64,000 bases of DNA from Stomorhina lunata (lineage: Eukaryota; Arthropoda; Insecta; Diptera; Rhiniidae): positions 60,966,139 through 61,030,138 of the forward strand of contig OW121743.1 in assembly GCA_933228675.1 (NCBI GenBank). The letters run 5' to 3'. A program made the translations under genes and the position numbers. The stretch's first letter is position 1. Every line of letters starts with the position of its first letter. Of this stretch, positions 36,040-49,400 are shown in pieces. The notes below the pieces were generated by a model, which made no database searches, had not been told where the DNA came from, and saw nothing but the letters and a program-made list of their open reading frames with translations.

Positions 36040-38880
36040 AGAAAACTTTTCAGAAATTTGCTATTTATAGGAAATTTTTCAAAAATTTACTTTTTATAGG
36101 AATTTTTTAAAAATGTCCTTTTTATAGGAAATTTTTCAAAAAATTTACTTTTTATAGGAAATTTTTCAAAAATTTAGTTTTTATAGGAAATTTTTCAAAA
36201 ATTTACTTTTTATAGGAAATTTTTCAAAAATTTCCTATCTTTATAGGAAATTTTTCAAAAATTTCCTGTCTTTATAGGAAATTTTTCAAAAATTTACTAT
36301 TTTTATAGGAAATTTTTGTAAAAATTTACTATTTTTATAGGAAATTTTTGTAAAAATTTACTATTTTTATAGAAAATTTTTGTAAAAATTTACTATTTTT
36401 ATAGGAAATTTTTAAAAAATTTACTTTTATAGGAAATTTTTGTAAAAATTTACTATTTTTATAGGAAATTTCTGCAAAAATTTACTATTTTTATAGGAAT
36501 TTTTTGTAAAAATTTACTATTTTTATAGGAAATTTTTGTAAAAATTTACTATTTTTATAGGAAATTTTTTAAAAATTTCCTATTTTTATAGGAAATTTTT
36601 CAAAAATTTCCTATTTTTATAGAAAAATTTTCAAAAATTTCCTATTTTTATAGGAAATTTTTCAAAAATTTCCTATTTTTATAGGAAATTTTTCAAAAAT
36701 TTCCTATTTTTATAGGAAATTTTTCAACAATTTCCTATTTTTATAGGAAATTTTTCAAAAATTTCCTATTTTTATAGGAAATTTTTCAAAAATTTCCTAT
36801 TTTTATAGGAAATTTTTCAAAAATTTCCTATTTTTATAGGAAATTTTTCAAAAATTTCCTATTTTTATAGGAAATTTTTCAAAAATTTCCTATTTTTATA
36901 GGAAATTTTTCAAAAATTTCCTATTTTTATAGGAAATTTTTCAAAAATTTCCTATTTTTATAGGAAATTTTTCAAAAATTTCCTATTTTTATAGGAAATT
37001 TTTCAAAAATTTCCTATTTTTATAGGAAATTTTTCAAAAATTTCCTATTTTTATAGGAAATTTTTCAAAAATTTCCTATTTTTATAGGAAATTTTTCAAA
37101 AATTTCCTATTTTTATAGGAAATTTTTCAAAAATTTCCTATTTTTATAGGAAATTTTTCAAAAATTTCCTATTTTTATAGGAAATTTTTCAAAAATTTCC
37201 TATTTTTATAGGAAATTTTTCAAAAATTTCCTATTTTTATAGGAAATTTTTCAAAAATTTCCTATTTTTATAGGAAATTTTTCAAAAATTTCCTATTTTT
37301 AAAAAATTTTTCAAAAATTTCCTATTTTTATAGGAAATTTTTCAAAAATTTCCTATTTTTATAGGAAATTTTTCAAAAATTTCCTATTTTTATAGGAAAT
37401 TTTTCAAAAATTTCCTATTTTTATAGGAAATTTTTCAAAAATTTCCTATTTTTATAGGAAATTTTTCAAAAATTTCCTATTTTTATAGGAAATTTTTCAA
37501 AAATTTCCTATTTTTATAGGAAATTTTTCAAAAATTTCCTATTTTTATAGGAAATTTTTCAAAAATTTCCTATTTTTATAGGAAATTTTTCAAAAATTTC
37601 TTATTTTTATAGGAAATTTTTCAAAAATTTCCTATTTTTATAGGAAATTTTTCAAAAATTTCCTATTTTTATAGGAAATTTTTCAAAAATTTCCTATTTT
37701 TATAGGAAATTTTTCAAAAATTTCCTATTTTTATAGGAAATTTTTCAAAAATTTCCTATTTTTATAGGAAATTTTTCAAAAATTTCCTATTTTTATAGGA
37801 AATTTTTCAAAAATTTCCTATTTTTATAGGAAATTTTTCAAAAATTTCCTATTTTTATAGGAAATTTTTCAAAAATTTCCTATTTTTATAGGAAATTTTT
37901 CAAAAATTTCCTATTTTTATAGGAAATTTTTCAAAAATTTCCTATTTTTATAGGAAATTTTTCAAAAATTTACTATTTTTATAGGAAATTTTTCAAAAAT
38001 TTACTATTTTTATAGGAAATTTTTCAAAAATTTACTATTTTTATAGGAAATTTTTCAAAAATTTACTATTTTTATAGGAAATTTTTCAAAAATTTACTAT
38101 TTTTATAGGAAATTTTTCAAAAATTTACTATTTTTATAGGAAATTTTTCAAAACTTTCCTATTTTTATAGGAAATTTTTCAAAAATTTCCTATTTTTATA
38201 GGAAATTTTTCAAAAATTTCCTATTTTTATAGGAAATTTTTCAAAAATTTCCTATTTTTATAGGAAATTTTTCAAAAATTTCCTATTTTTATAGGAAATT
38301 TTTCAAAAATTTCCTATTTTTATAGGAAATTTTTCAAAAATTTCCTATTTTTATAGGAAATTTTTCAAAAATTTCCTATTTTTATAGGAAATTTTTCAAA
38401 AATTTCCTTTTTTTATAGGAAATTTTTCAAAAATTTCCTATTTTTATAGGAAATTTTTCAAAAATTTCCTATTTTTATAGGAAATTTTTCAAAAATTTTC
38501 TATTTTTATAGGAAATTTTTCAAAAATTTCCTATTTTTATAGGAAATTTTTCAAAAATTTCCTATTTTTATAGGAAATTTTTCAAAAATTTCCTATTTTT
38601 ATAGGAAATTTTTCAAAAATTTCCTATTTTTATAGGAAATTTTTCAAAAATTTCCTATTTTTATATGAAATTTTTCAAAAATTTCCTATTTTTATAGGAA
38701 ATTTTTCAAAAATTTCCTATTTTTATAGGAAATTTTTCAAAAATTTCCTATTTTTATAGGAAATTTTTCAAAAATTTCCTATTTTTATAGGAAATTTTTC
38801 AAAAATTTCCTATTTTTATAGGAAATTTTTCAAAAATTTGCTTTTTTTTATGGCAAATTTTAAAAAAAATTTATATTTTC
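36040..38880. repeat. 31-bp palindromic-core minisatellite
   Basis: Over 70 near-identical 31-bp units carry TTTCCTATTTTTATAGGAAA joined by TTTTTCAAAAA. Each unit can fold back on itself (AAATTTCCTA..TAGGAAATTT). Edges are more varied (CTATTTTTATAGGAAATTTTTG variants at 36300-36550; a TTTACTATT variant block at about 37970-38130), while the centre is almost homogeneous, as expected for unequal exchange or slippage. It has no coding potential. Confidence 0.97.
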
Positions 38881-38959
38881 AGTTGTTGTGTTTTGTTATG
38901 GAAGTCCACAATTTATCTTCAAGATAACCAACTTTTTTAATAAAAACTAGTGTTCAGTC

Positions 38960-39475
38960 AACTTTGACAGCAAAGTGCTAAAAATGACTGAATGCAAATT
39001 ACATTTTACTGAAACTTCTCGGTTAAGCTCGACATGATGACTGCCTACGCCAGAAAAGTCATATGTGGATCGATTTTTAACAAATTTTTGAGTTTTAGAG
39101 ACATGTTTGTGTGAAATTTTTTCTGCATACTAGCAAGTGGACATTATTTTCCTATATAGCCAGACCTTTCTGAATGTCAACCTCATCAACAGATAGACTT
39201 GATATGCCATGTCTGGTTAACTAGGATCATTGATTGATCATTGTCAAATTTGTATGGCTAAATACCTCTATACCTCTGCAAATTCCAATTAAGAGAGCTT
39301 TATCGGAAGGCATGTGCTAGGACGGATTAACAAATATTGCATTGATTATGTGAATGAGATCGGCTCTTAACATCGTTTTTACAGATTTTGAGAATTTGTT
39401 AAAACACGTTTCTAGAATACTTAAATTTTTGGAGACACCCTTCCTACATGTGGTGGTGTAGCGTATAAAAATACG
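38960..39475 (+). mobile_element. Eroded CAAGTAAG-family copy
   Basis: Weak landmarks occur in order: GGTTAAGCTCGACATGATGA, CATATGTGGATCGATTTTTA, and an end ACATGTGGTGGTGTAGCGTA followed by TAAAAAT. The interior is unlike the standard copy. It is accepted mainly because of the two ends. Confidence 0.4.
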
Positions 39476-39863
39476 ACTTGTTCTAATTTTTTTGCACTTA
39501 TTATTTGTATCAAATTTCTATTATTGTTATAAGATCATTGTCAAGATTATTCTAATTTTCTGGATACAATAAAAGTTTTTAGTTATCAGTTATTTTCAGA
39601 TTATTTTTAACAATTGTTTATTGTATTTAGTTGGCGTCTGACATATGGTGTAATAAAACTAAAACTTTTGATTAAATGCGAACATTATGATATACATATC
39701 GCGAATTTGATGCAACAACGTCATCATACAAACAAACAAAATAAATCGATGATTATGAGTTAATACAATTTCTAATCTGAACTACGAGTACACTAATGCA
39801 AATATAAGTTATACTTATTATCACAATATAACTGCTATATCACAATTCTGTTGAATTTTTTTT

Positions 39864-41677
39864 GACAATCACCATGTGATCTTTAGGCAATTGTAGCATG
39901 ATTTTAAAAAGAAAACACGTGAATCAAGCTACAGAAATATGCATCTATTCATAACGTGAGTGATATCATAGGCTTTTCTTTTAATATACTTCATCCCTTT
40001 AATACCTTATCAAATTAAATACTTTTACTTGGGTAGATCAACAATTTATAGAAAAATTTTTGGAAATTACCATTTCTAGGAAATTTTTTGAAAACTTATT
40101 ATTTTTCGGAAATTTTTCGAAAATTTACTATGAATAGGAAATTTTTCGAAAATTGACTATTTATAGGAAATTTTTCGAATATTGACTATTTATAGGAAAT
40201 TTTTCGAAAACTGACTATTTGTAGCAAATTTTTCGAAAATTTACTATTTATAGGAAATTTTTCGAAAATTGACTATTTATAGGAAATTTTTCAAAAATTG
40301 ACTATTTATAGGAATTTTTTCGAAAATTGACTATTTATAGAAAATTTTTCGAAAATTGACTAGTTATAGAAAATTTTTCGAAAATTGACTAGTTATAGAA
40401 AATTTTTCAAAAATTGACTATTTTAACACGTAATTTTTGTAGGAAATTTTTCAAAAATTTACTAATTTTATAGGAAATTTTTCAAAAATTTACTATTTTT
40501 ATAGGAAATTTTTCAAAAATTTACTATTTTTATAGGAAATTTTTCAAAAATTTACTATTTTTATAGGAAATTTTTCAAAAATTTACTATTTTTATAGGAA
40601 ATTTTTCAAAAATTTACTATTTTTATAGGAAATTTTTCAAAAATTTACTAGTTTTATAGGAATTCTTTCAAAAATTTACTATTTTTATAAGAAATTTTTC
40701 AAAAATTTGCTATTTTTATATGAAATGCTTCAAAAGTTTCCTATTTTTATAGGAAATTTTTCAAATTTTTGACAATCACCATGTGATCTTTAGGCAATTG
40801 TAGCATGATTTTAAAAAGAAAACACGTGAATCAAGCTACAGAAATATGCATCTATTCATAACGTGAGTGATATCATAGGCTTTTCTTTTAATATACTTCA
40901 TCCCTTTAATACCTTATCAAATTAAATACTTTTACTTGGGTAGATCAACAATTTATAGAAAAATTTTTGGAAATTACCATTTCTAGGAAATTTTTTGAAA
41001 ACTTATTATTTTTCGGAAATTTTTCGAAAATTTACTATGAATAGGAAATTTTTCGAAAATTGACTATTTATAGGAAATTTTTCGAATATTGACTATTTAT
41101 AGGAAATTTTTCGAAAACTGACTATTTGTAGCAAATTTTTCGAAAATTTACTATTTATAGGAAATTTTTCGAAAATTGACTATTTATAGGAAATTTTTCA
41201 AAAATTGACTATTTATAGGAATTTTTTCGAAAATTGACTATTTATAGAAAATTTTTCGAAAATTGACTAGTTATAGAAAATTTTTCGAAAATTGACTAGT
41301 TATAGAAAATTTTTCAAAAATTGACTATTTTAACACGTAATTTTTGTAGGAAATTTTTCAAAAATTTACTAATTTTATAGGAAATTTTTCAAAAATTTAC
41401 TATTTTTATAGGAAATTTTTCAAAAATTTACTATTTTTATAGGAAATTTTTCAAAAATTTACTATTTTTATAGGAAATTTTTCAAAAATTTACTATTTTT
41501 ATAGGAAATTTTTCAAAAATTTACTATTTTTATAGGAAATTTTTCAAAAATTTACTAGTTTTATAGGAATTCTTTCAAAAATTTACTATTTTTATAAGAA
41601 ATTTTTCAAAAATTTGCTATTTTTATATGAAATGCTTCAAAAGTTTCCTATTTTTATAGGAAATTTTTCAAAAATTC
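39864..41677 (+). repeat. 907-bp tandem duplication
   Basis: The segment starting GACAATCACCATGTGATCTT at 39864 is repeated starting at 40771, and the two 907-bp copies appear identical wherever compared. This includes rare variants such as ATAGGAATTCTTTCAAAAAT and ATATGAAATGCTTCAAAAG. Each copy comprises about 170 bp of unique sequence and about 730 bp of minisatellite. Confidence 0.95.
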
Positions 41678-42695
41678 ACTAATTTTATAGGAAATTTTTC
41701 AAAAATTTACTATTTATAGGAAATTTATCAAGAATTTACAATTTATAGGAAATTTTTAAAAATTTACTATTTATAGGAAATTTTTCAAAAATTTACCATT
41801 TAAAGGAAATTTTTCAAAAATTTACTATTTATAGGAAATTTATCAAAAATTTACTATTTATAGGAAATTTTTCAAAAATTTACTATTTAGAGGAAATTTT
41901 TCAAAAATTTACTATTTAGAGGAAATATTTCAAAATTTTACTATTTATAGGAAATTTTTAAAAAATTTACTATTAATAAAAATTTTTCAAAAATTTACTA
42001 TTCATAGGAAATTTTTCGAGAATTGACTATTTATAGGAAATTTTTCGAAATTGACTATTTAAAGGAAATTTTTCGAAATTGACAAAATTGACTAATTATA
42101 GGATATTTTTCAGAAATTTACTACTTTTGTAGACAATTTTTCAAAAATTGACTACTAAAAATTCAATATTTATAGGAAATTTTTCAAAAGTTTCCTATTT
42201 TTATAGGAAAATTTTCAAAAGTTTCCTATTTTTATAGAAAATTTTTCAAAAATTTCCTATTTATAGAAAATTTTCAAAAGTTTCCTATTTTTATAGGAAA
42301 TTTTTCAAAAGATTCCTATTTTATAGGAAATTTTCCAAAAATTTCCTATTTTTATAGGAAAATTTTCAAAACTTTCCTATTTTTATAGGAAACTTTTCAA
42401 AAATTTCCTATTTTGATAGGAAATTTTTCAAAAATTTCCTATTTTGATAGGAAATTTTTCAAAAATTTCCTATTTTGATAGGAAATTTTTCAAAAATTTC
42501 CTATTTTGATAGGAAATTTTTCAAAAATTTCCTATTTTGATAGGAAATTTTTCAAAAATTTCCTATTTTGATAGGAAATTTTTCAAAAATTTCCTATTTT
42601 GATAGGAAATTTTTCAAAAATTTCCTATTTTTATAGGAAATTTTTCAAAAATTTCCTATTTTTATAGGAAATTTTTCAAAAATTTCCTATAAATC
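40040..42695. repeat. Mixed 27-31 bp minisatellite field
   Basis: Successive blocks have different unit types. Units with TATAGGAAATTTTTCGAAAA and TTGACTATT occur at about 40.1-40.4 and 41.0-41.3 kb. Units with TTTACTATTTTTATAGGAAA follow at 40.45-40.7 and 41.35-41.65. Then there are TTTACTATTTATAGGAAA units, and finally TTTCCTATTTTGATAGGAAA units (42.4-42.6 kb). The shared core is TAGGAAATTTTTC. Block-wise homogenisation is evident. Confidence 0.93.
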
Positions 42696-42699
42696 TAAA

Positions 42700-43466
42700 C
42701 TTATCTAATGCTTAATCTTTATGATACAAAACTCCTACTACTTTAGTTGATTTCATTCCTTAAATGAGCAATATCGCATGACCTTATCTAAGTATTTTAT
42801 TTTTGGTCGATGTCTGTTGGAATTTTAAGGTACTAAAACAAACCATGTTTCACTATAGAATTGAATTCATATACATTTTCTTTTCATATGAAACAAAACA
42901 TATGTTAGAAAAATGAATTTTCTGGGAAGAAAAACTATTTAGTTACTATTCACTTCCAAATGGAACGTATAAGTACTAAATGTTTTTAGAATTCGTGTTT
43001 GTTAACAAAATATCAAAAAAAAATATATATTTTTGTTATTAATCACTTCTACTGATTAATACCCTACTATACCAAATACCTATATAATATCTATTTAAAG
43101 AAAAACCAATAAAACTGACAAAGAAAGTTACTCCTACGAATATTTTCATATTTATAAACCAATTACAGATCTTATCTCTTATCTTGCCTTACGCATGACT
43201 TAACTCAGTATACCACACCTCGCAAGTGTAGCACACCCTCCAATACTTAACATTGAAATCTCAAAATTTGTCTTTGCAAATATTTAGTTCAATAGAATTT
43301 TTCCAACGCGCCGGTCGAAATCTCTTTCACTCGCTTCTAATATCTAAAACGAAATCTCAGAACATATTAAAATTCGCACATTAATAATACAATATTTAAG
43401 TATTAAAGAAAAAATTATTTAATTAAGAAATTTTAAAATTAAATAACAAAAAACTACTTCTTAAAA
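42700..43466 (+). other. 5' flank of HAD phosphatase gene 1
   Basis: Non-repetitive sequence upstream of the start codon at 43467, with a more normal base composition (42700-43400). It probably holds the promoter and 5' UTR. No TATA box or initiator could be picked out convincingly. Confidence 0.4.
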
Positions 43467-46400
43467 ATGTCACAGAAATTTTTGAAATCCAGACATATCT
43501 TGGAATTGACCGTTCAAGAAAAACAAAAATTTTTGGATTCCTTCGATATGGTATTAACAGATTGTGATGGTGAGTGTTGAATGGTTGGGTTACACCAACA
43601 AAAAAAAAAGATATTAGTTTTTGTCTTGTCATGGATATTTATTAATAACAAAATATCTAATAATCAAATAAAATGTGTGGAAAAAAATTTACTATTTCAA
43701 AAATTTACTACTTATAGGAAATTTTTAAAAAATTTACTATTTATAGGAAATTTTTCAAAAATTTACTATTTATAGGAAATTTTTCAAAAATTTACTATTT
43801 ATAGGAAACTTTTCAAAAATTTACTATTTATAGGAAATTTTTCAAAAATTTACTATTTATAGGAAATTTTTCAAAAATTTACTATTTATAGGAAATTTTT
43901 CAAAAATTTACTATTTATAGGAAATTTTTCAAAAATTTACTATTTATAGGAAATTTTTCAAAAATTTACTATTTATAGGAAATTTTTCAAAAATTTACTA
44001 TTTATAGGAAATTTTTCAAAAATTTACTATTTATAGGAAATTTTTCAAAAATTTACTATTTATAGGAAATTTTTCAAAAATTTACTATTTATAGGAAATT
44101 TTTCAAAAATTTGCTATTTATAGGAAATTTTTCAAAAATTTACTATTTATAGGAAATTTTTCAAAAATTTACTATTTATAGGAAATTTTTCAAAAATTTA
44201 CTATTTATAGGAAATTTTTCAAAAATTTACTATTTAAAGGAAATTTTTCAAAAATTTACTATCTAAAGGAAATTTTTCAAAAATTTACTATTTATAGGAC
44301 ACTTTTCAAAAATTTACTATTTATAGGAAATATTTCAAAAATTTACTATTTATAGGAAATTTTTCAAAAATTTGCTATTTATAAGAAATTTTTCAAAAAT
44401 TTACTATTCAAAGAAAAATTTTCAAAAATTTACTATTTATAGGAAATTTTTCAAAAATTTACTATTTATAGGTAATTTTTCAAAAATTTACTATTTATAG
44501 GAAATTTTTCAAAAATTTACTATTTATAGGAAATTTTTCAAAAATTTACTATTTATAGGAAATTTTTCAAAAATTTACTTTTTATAGGAAATTTTTGAAA
44601 AATTTACTATTTATAGGAAATTTTTCAAAAATTTACTATTTATAGGAAATTTACTAATTATAGGAAAGTTTTCGAAAATTTACTATTTATAGGAAAATTT
44701 TCGATAATTGAATATTTCTTGAAAATTTTTCAAAAATTTTCCAAAAATTTGCTATTTATAGGAAATTTTTCAAAAATTTACTATTTATAGGAAATTTTTC
44801 AAAAATTTACTTTTTATAGGAAATTTTTGAAAAATTTACTATTTATAGGAGATTTTTCAAAAATTTACTATTTATAGGAAATTTACTAATTATAGGAAAG
44901 TTTTCGAAAATTTACTATTTATAGGAAAATTTTCGATAATTGAATATTTCTTGAAAATTTTTCAAAAATTTTTCAAAAATTTGCTATTTATAGGAAATTT
45001 TTCAAAAATTTGCTATTTATAGGAAATTTTTCAAAAATTTACTATTTATAGGAAATTTTTCAAAAATTTACTTTTTATAGGAAATTTTTGAAAAATTTAC
45101 TATTTATAGGAAATTTACTAATTATAGGAAAGTTTTCGAAAATTTACTATTTATAGGAAAATTTTCGATAATTGAATATTTCTTGAAAATTTTTCAAAAA
45201 TTTTTCAAAAATTTGCTATTTATAGGAAATTTTTCAAAAATTTGCTATTTATAGGAAATTTTTCAAAAATTTACTATTTATAGGAAATTTTTCAAAAATT
45301 TACTTTTTATAGGAAATTTTTGAAAAATTTACTATTTATAGGAAATTTTTCAAAAATTTACTATTTATAGGAAATTTACTAATTATAGGAAAGTTTTCGA
45401 AAATTTACTATTTATAGGAAAATTTTCGATAATTGAATATTTCTTGAAAATTTTTCAAAAATTTTTCAAAAATTTGCTATTTATAGGAAATTTTTCAAAA
45501 ATTTACTATTTATAGGAAATTTTTCAAAAATTTACTTTTTATAGGAAATTTTTGAAAAATTTACTATTTATAGGAGATTTTTCAAAAATTTACTATTTAT
45601 AGGAAATTTACTAATTACACAGGCCAACATGGTTTTGTTGTCAAAAAGTGGAGGGTCATTTCCGAAGTAATTTTTTGCGTAGAATCCGAATCCGGGGTCC
45701 GAATTGCTCTATCACGTCAGGATTTTGAGATATTTGAGGTTTTTTACCCAAAAAATGGCGTTTTTGGCTACTTTTGAGGTTATGTACAGAAGAGACAAAA
45801 TTTTTTGGGAGTTTTTTTTTAGTTGCATCTTATAGCACTACTCTTCCTCTTTAATTTAAGAGTCGCAGAGTTCAATTACGATTTTTCTACACCAAGTTAC
45901 GTCAATTTGAAATTACAAGATATGTCCTATTAATTGCATGACCATTTGCATTGAATACGTTGAGGCAGACATTTGTCTACTGGGTATTTTCTCTTCAAAA
46001 TTTTTACTTGGGGATTTTTGGGGTTACTGATTACGAATATGAAGTTGAGATATTAAAATTATCAAATTCAAGATGGCGGATTCAAAATGGCGTATAAAAA
46101 TTTTCAAAAAACATTGCAAATATGAAACATATTTTCATTTTCTGCTATCTAATAAGTTCGTAATCAGTAACCCCAAAAATCCCCAAGTAAAAATTTTGAA
46201 GAGAAAATACCCAGTAGACAAATGTCTGCCTCAACGTATTCAATGCAAATGGTCATGCAATTAATAGGACATATCTTGTAATTTCAAATTGACGTAACTT
46301 GGTGTAGAAAAATCGTAATTGAACTCTGCGACTCTTAAATTAAAGAGGAAGAGTAGTGCTATAAGATGCAACTAAAAAAAAACTCCCAAAAAATTTTGTC

Positions 46401-49400
46401 TCTTCTGTACATAACCTCAAAAGTAGCCAAAAACGCCATTTTTTGGGTAAAAAACCTCAAATATCTCAAAATCCTGACGTGATAGAGCAATTCGGACCCC
46501 GGATTCGGATTCTACGGAAAAAATTACTTCGGAAATGACCCTCCATTTTCCAACAACTTCCATGACCCCAATATTTGTAGGCCTGTGTTATAGGAAAGTT
46601 TTCGAAAATTTACTATTTATAGGAAAATTTTCGATAATTGAATATTTCTTGAAAATTTTTCAAAAATTTTTCAAAAATTTGCTATTTATAGGAAATTTTT
46701 CAAAAATTTGCTATTTATAGGAAATTTTTCAAAAATTTACTATTTATAGGAAATTAAAAAAAAACGAAACTTTTATCGCGATTTTTGATGATTTAGTTTT
46801 ATCTTTTTAAGTGCATAACGGTCCTCTAGATACAAAAACTGCAATAGTTTGGTCATTTGTGATATTAGATGTTCAAAATTGTGCACAGATATGCGTTATG
46901 ATATAGGGAATAATAATCCGTAAAAAACTCAATTTTGAAATTTTTGCAAATAGATTATTTGGTCTTTATAATGACGATGTAAACAATGTTGAAAAATATT
47001 AAATGGGTTAACGTTTCTAACTCGGAAAGTAAAGATATATGAAGATGAAATTAATACACAAAATATAGAACGATATGGGGAATAATTCTGTATCACTACT
47101 TCAAAAAATTATGTTTTTTTGAGTAAAGCCACTATTCAAGTAAGTGAGCGATATTTGGTGTAATCAAGCGTGTTTCAAATATAAAAATTAATTTTTTTTA
47201 ATTTTTATATTTTGGTTAAAAATTAAAAAAAAAACAATAATACTCACTAATAATAATTAAAAAACAAGTAAGAAAGCGCTATAGTCGGTCTAGCCAGACC
47301 ATACGATACCCTTCACCACTAAGGGCAAAGGTGTTATTTTTCCTGTATAAAGACAAATATTTGCTAAATTTTGCCATCATACAAACATTTTCTTAAAACT
47401 TATATATTTAAGCTGTTTCCGTCATTTGGACTTATATGAGAGCTAGGGTCAAATGTGGACCGATTATTTGGCAAATTGTTACAAAAATTTGTATGCAAAA
47501 AATAAACTCAAAATTTTCATTATCTTTAGATTTACGAGCGTTTTAGTGATTTTTTGTCTCGTTTAGTGAGTTTTTAAAGAAGAGTTTGTATGGGAGCTAT
47601 GGTCAAATGTGGACCGATTTCAACGTACAGTGATTTTAGTTTACATAAGCAATATTTGTTTTAAATTTCATGAACAAATATTTATATTTGTGGCCAATAT
47701 AGCAATTCCGGGAAGTGGGACCTATGGGAGGTACCATAAATAATGGACCGATTTTGACCAATTTCAATAGCCATGGTCCCATTATCAAAAAAATGATCCA
47801 TGCCAAATTTCATCAAATTATCTTTAGAATTGCGACCTGTAGTTTGATTACAAGGTTTACATGGGGGTCCAGCCAGCCAGACGGACGGACGGACGGACAT
47901 CGCTAAATCGACTCAAAAAGTGATTCTAAGCCTATTGGTATACTAAAAGATGGGTCTAAGACAAATATTTCTATGCGTTACATACATCAGCACAAACGTA
48001 TAATACCCTTTCCACCAATGGCGGTGAAGGGTATAAAAAGTAGTAGAATGCGCAATTAGTTAAAATTTTAGTTTCAAAATTCTTTTCTGTTAAAGATTTA
48101 TTGCATGAATCATATTTTTTAGTATTGAATCACAAAAAAGTGATATACAGCTTTTCATTTACAAAAAAAAAAAAAAATACTTAATGAAAAACAAACATTA
48201 AAATTTTTATTAGATTTTAAAATTTATTAGCTAGAGTGTAAAATTGCATATTTCCAACTGTTAAGCGTGAATATATTGTTATATATCGGTTAGTCATACT
48301 TTTTAATATGTAAAGGCTTAATAAAAATAGTTTTGTATTTAGTAATGGTAGATATCACAAAAAATACAACTATTATTGTAAGACCATTCTGAAATATATC
48401 GTTTGATTCAGAATCATAGGTTCAGTATGTGCCAAACGAGCCAATTTTATTTCTTTTACATCGACAGCGTGTTGCTATGGCAATCAATATATTTTGTACA
48501 AATTAGAAATTTTAAAAATTTATGTTGACGTGACTGAGAAGTCGATGTGTTAACTTAGTTACAGCAACCCCTCAGGTTTCTTGAATGGAACCGCAAATAT
48601 ACTTACTTATGTCAATAGAGATCACTATACCATATGACCCTAGCTGCCGTAAAAGATCCACTGTAGGAAAAAGCTTCCATAAGGAAACTGGCTTTTCTAT
48701 AATTAAGTTAGTCATTTTTGTCAATATACGTCCTCAGGAAGCTTAGATGTACGAATAAGTGTCGTCCAAAGCTTCAAATTATATTGTAAACATTTTCATT
48801 TCCCCAACAAAGTCAATCATTCGCTTTGAAACACGTTTGATGAAGCTAGAATACTTCGCAGAGTTTTCATAATTTGCAGATGTGTTAGTGCCCTTTACTA
48901 GCCTAAAATATGTAAAAGTAAAAGTACCCGATTTCTTTTGCATTATCACCACGGGTACGTTTGCAGAAGTTCAAATGCTGAGCCCAATTTTCGACGGTTT
49001 TTAAGCATAGATTGGCCGGTCACGTCACGTTCGATATTCTTACGAAGTTCATCAATCGTCGCTGACTTGTTGACAAAGACCATAGACTTGAAGTAACCGC
49101 ACAAGAAATAGTCTAACGACGTCAAATCGTACTACCGAGGCGGCCAATCGACTGGACCATTTCGTATTTTTAATAAATTGATTGTGAAATTCGATGTGTG
49201 GCTTGTGGCGCCGTCCTGTTGGAACCACATCTCCTCCAAGTCCATATCATCCAATTGGCGCCAAAAATATTTGGTTATCATTAAACGGTAGCGATTCCCA
49301 TTCACAGTAACTTGCTGGTCTAAATTGTCACGGAAAAAGTACGGCCAATTACGCCGGCGGTCCATAAGCCACACAAAATCGGGATGCAATGATGATTCAT

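Noticed and set aside
36040..38880. Regular repeats that might suggest a CRISPR array
   Set aside because: There are no unique spacers between repeats; it is a head-to-tail eukaryotic minisatellite, and there are no cas genes.
39864..41677. Treating the duplicated 170-bp unique segment as a conserved gene exon
   Set aside because: It has stops in all frames examined and no motif; the duplication includes satellite on both sides and looks structural.
45960..46265. A 63-codon frame (MADSKWRIKIFKK...) inside the foldback element
   Set aside because: It spans the palindrome centre and continues into the opposite arm; no homology and no support as a gene.
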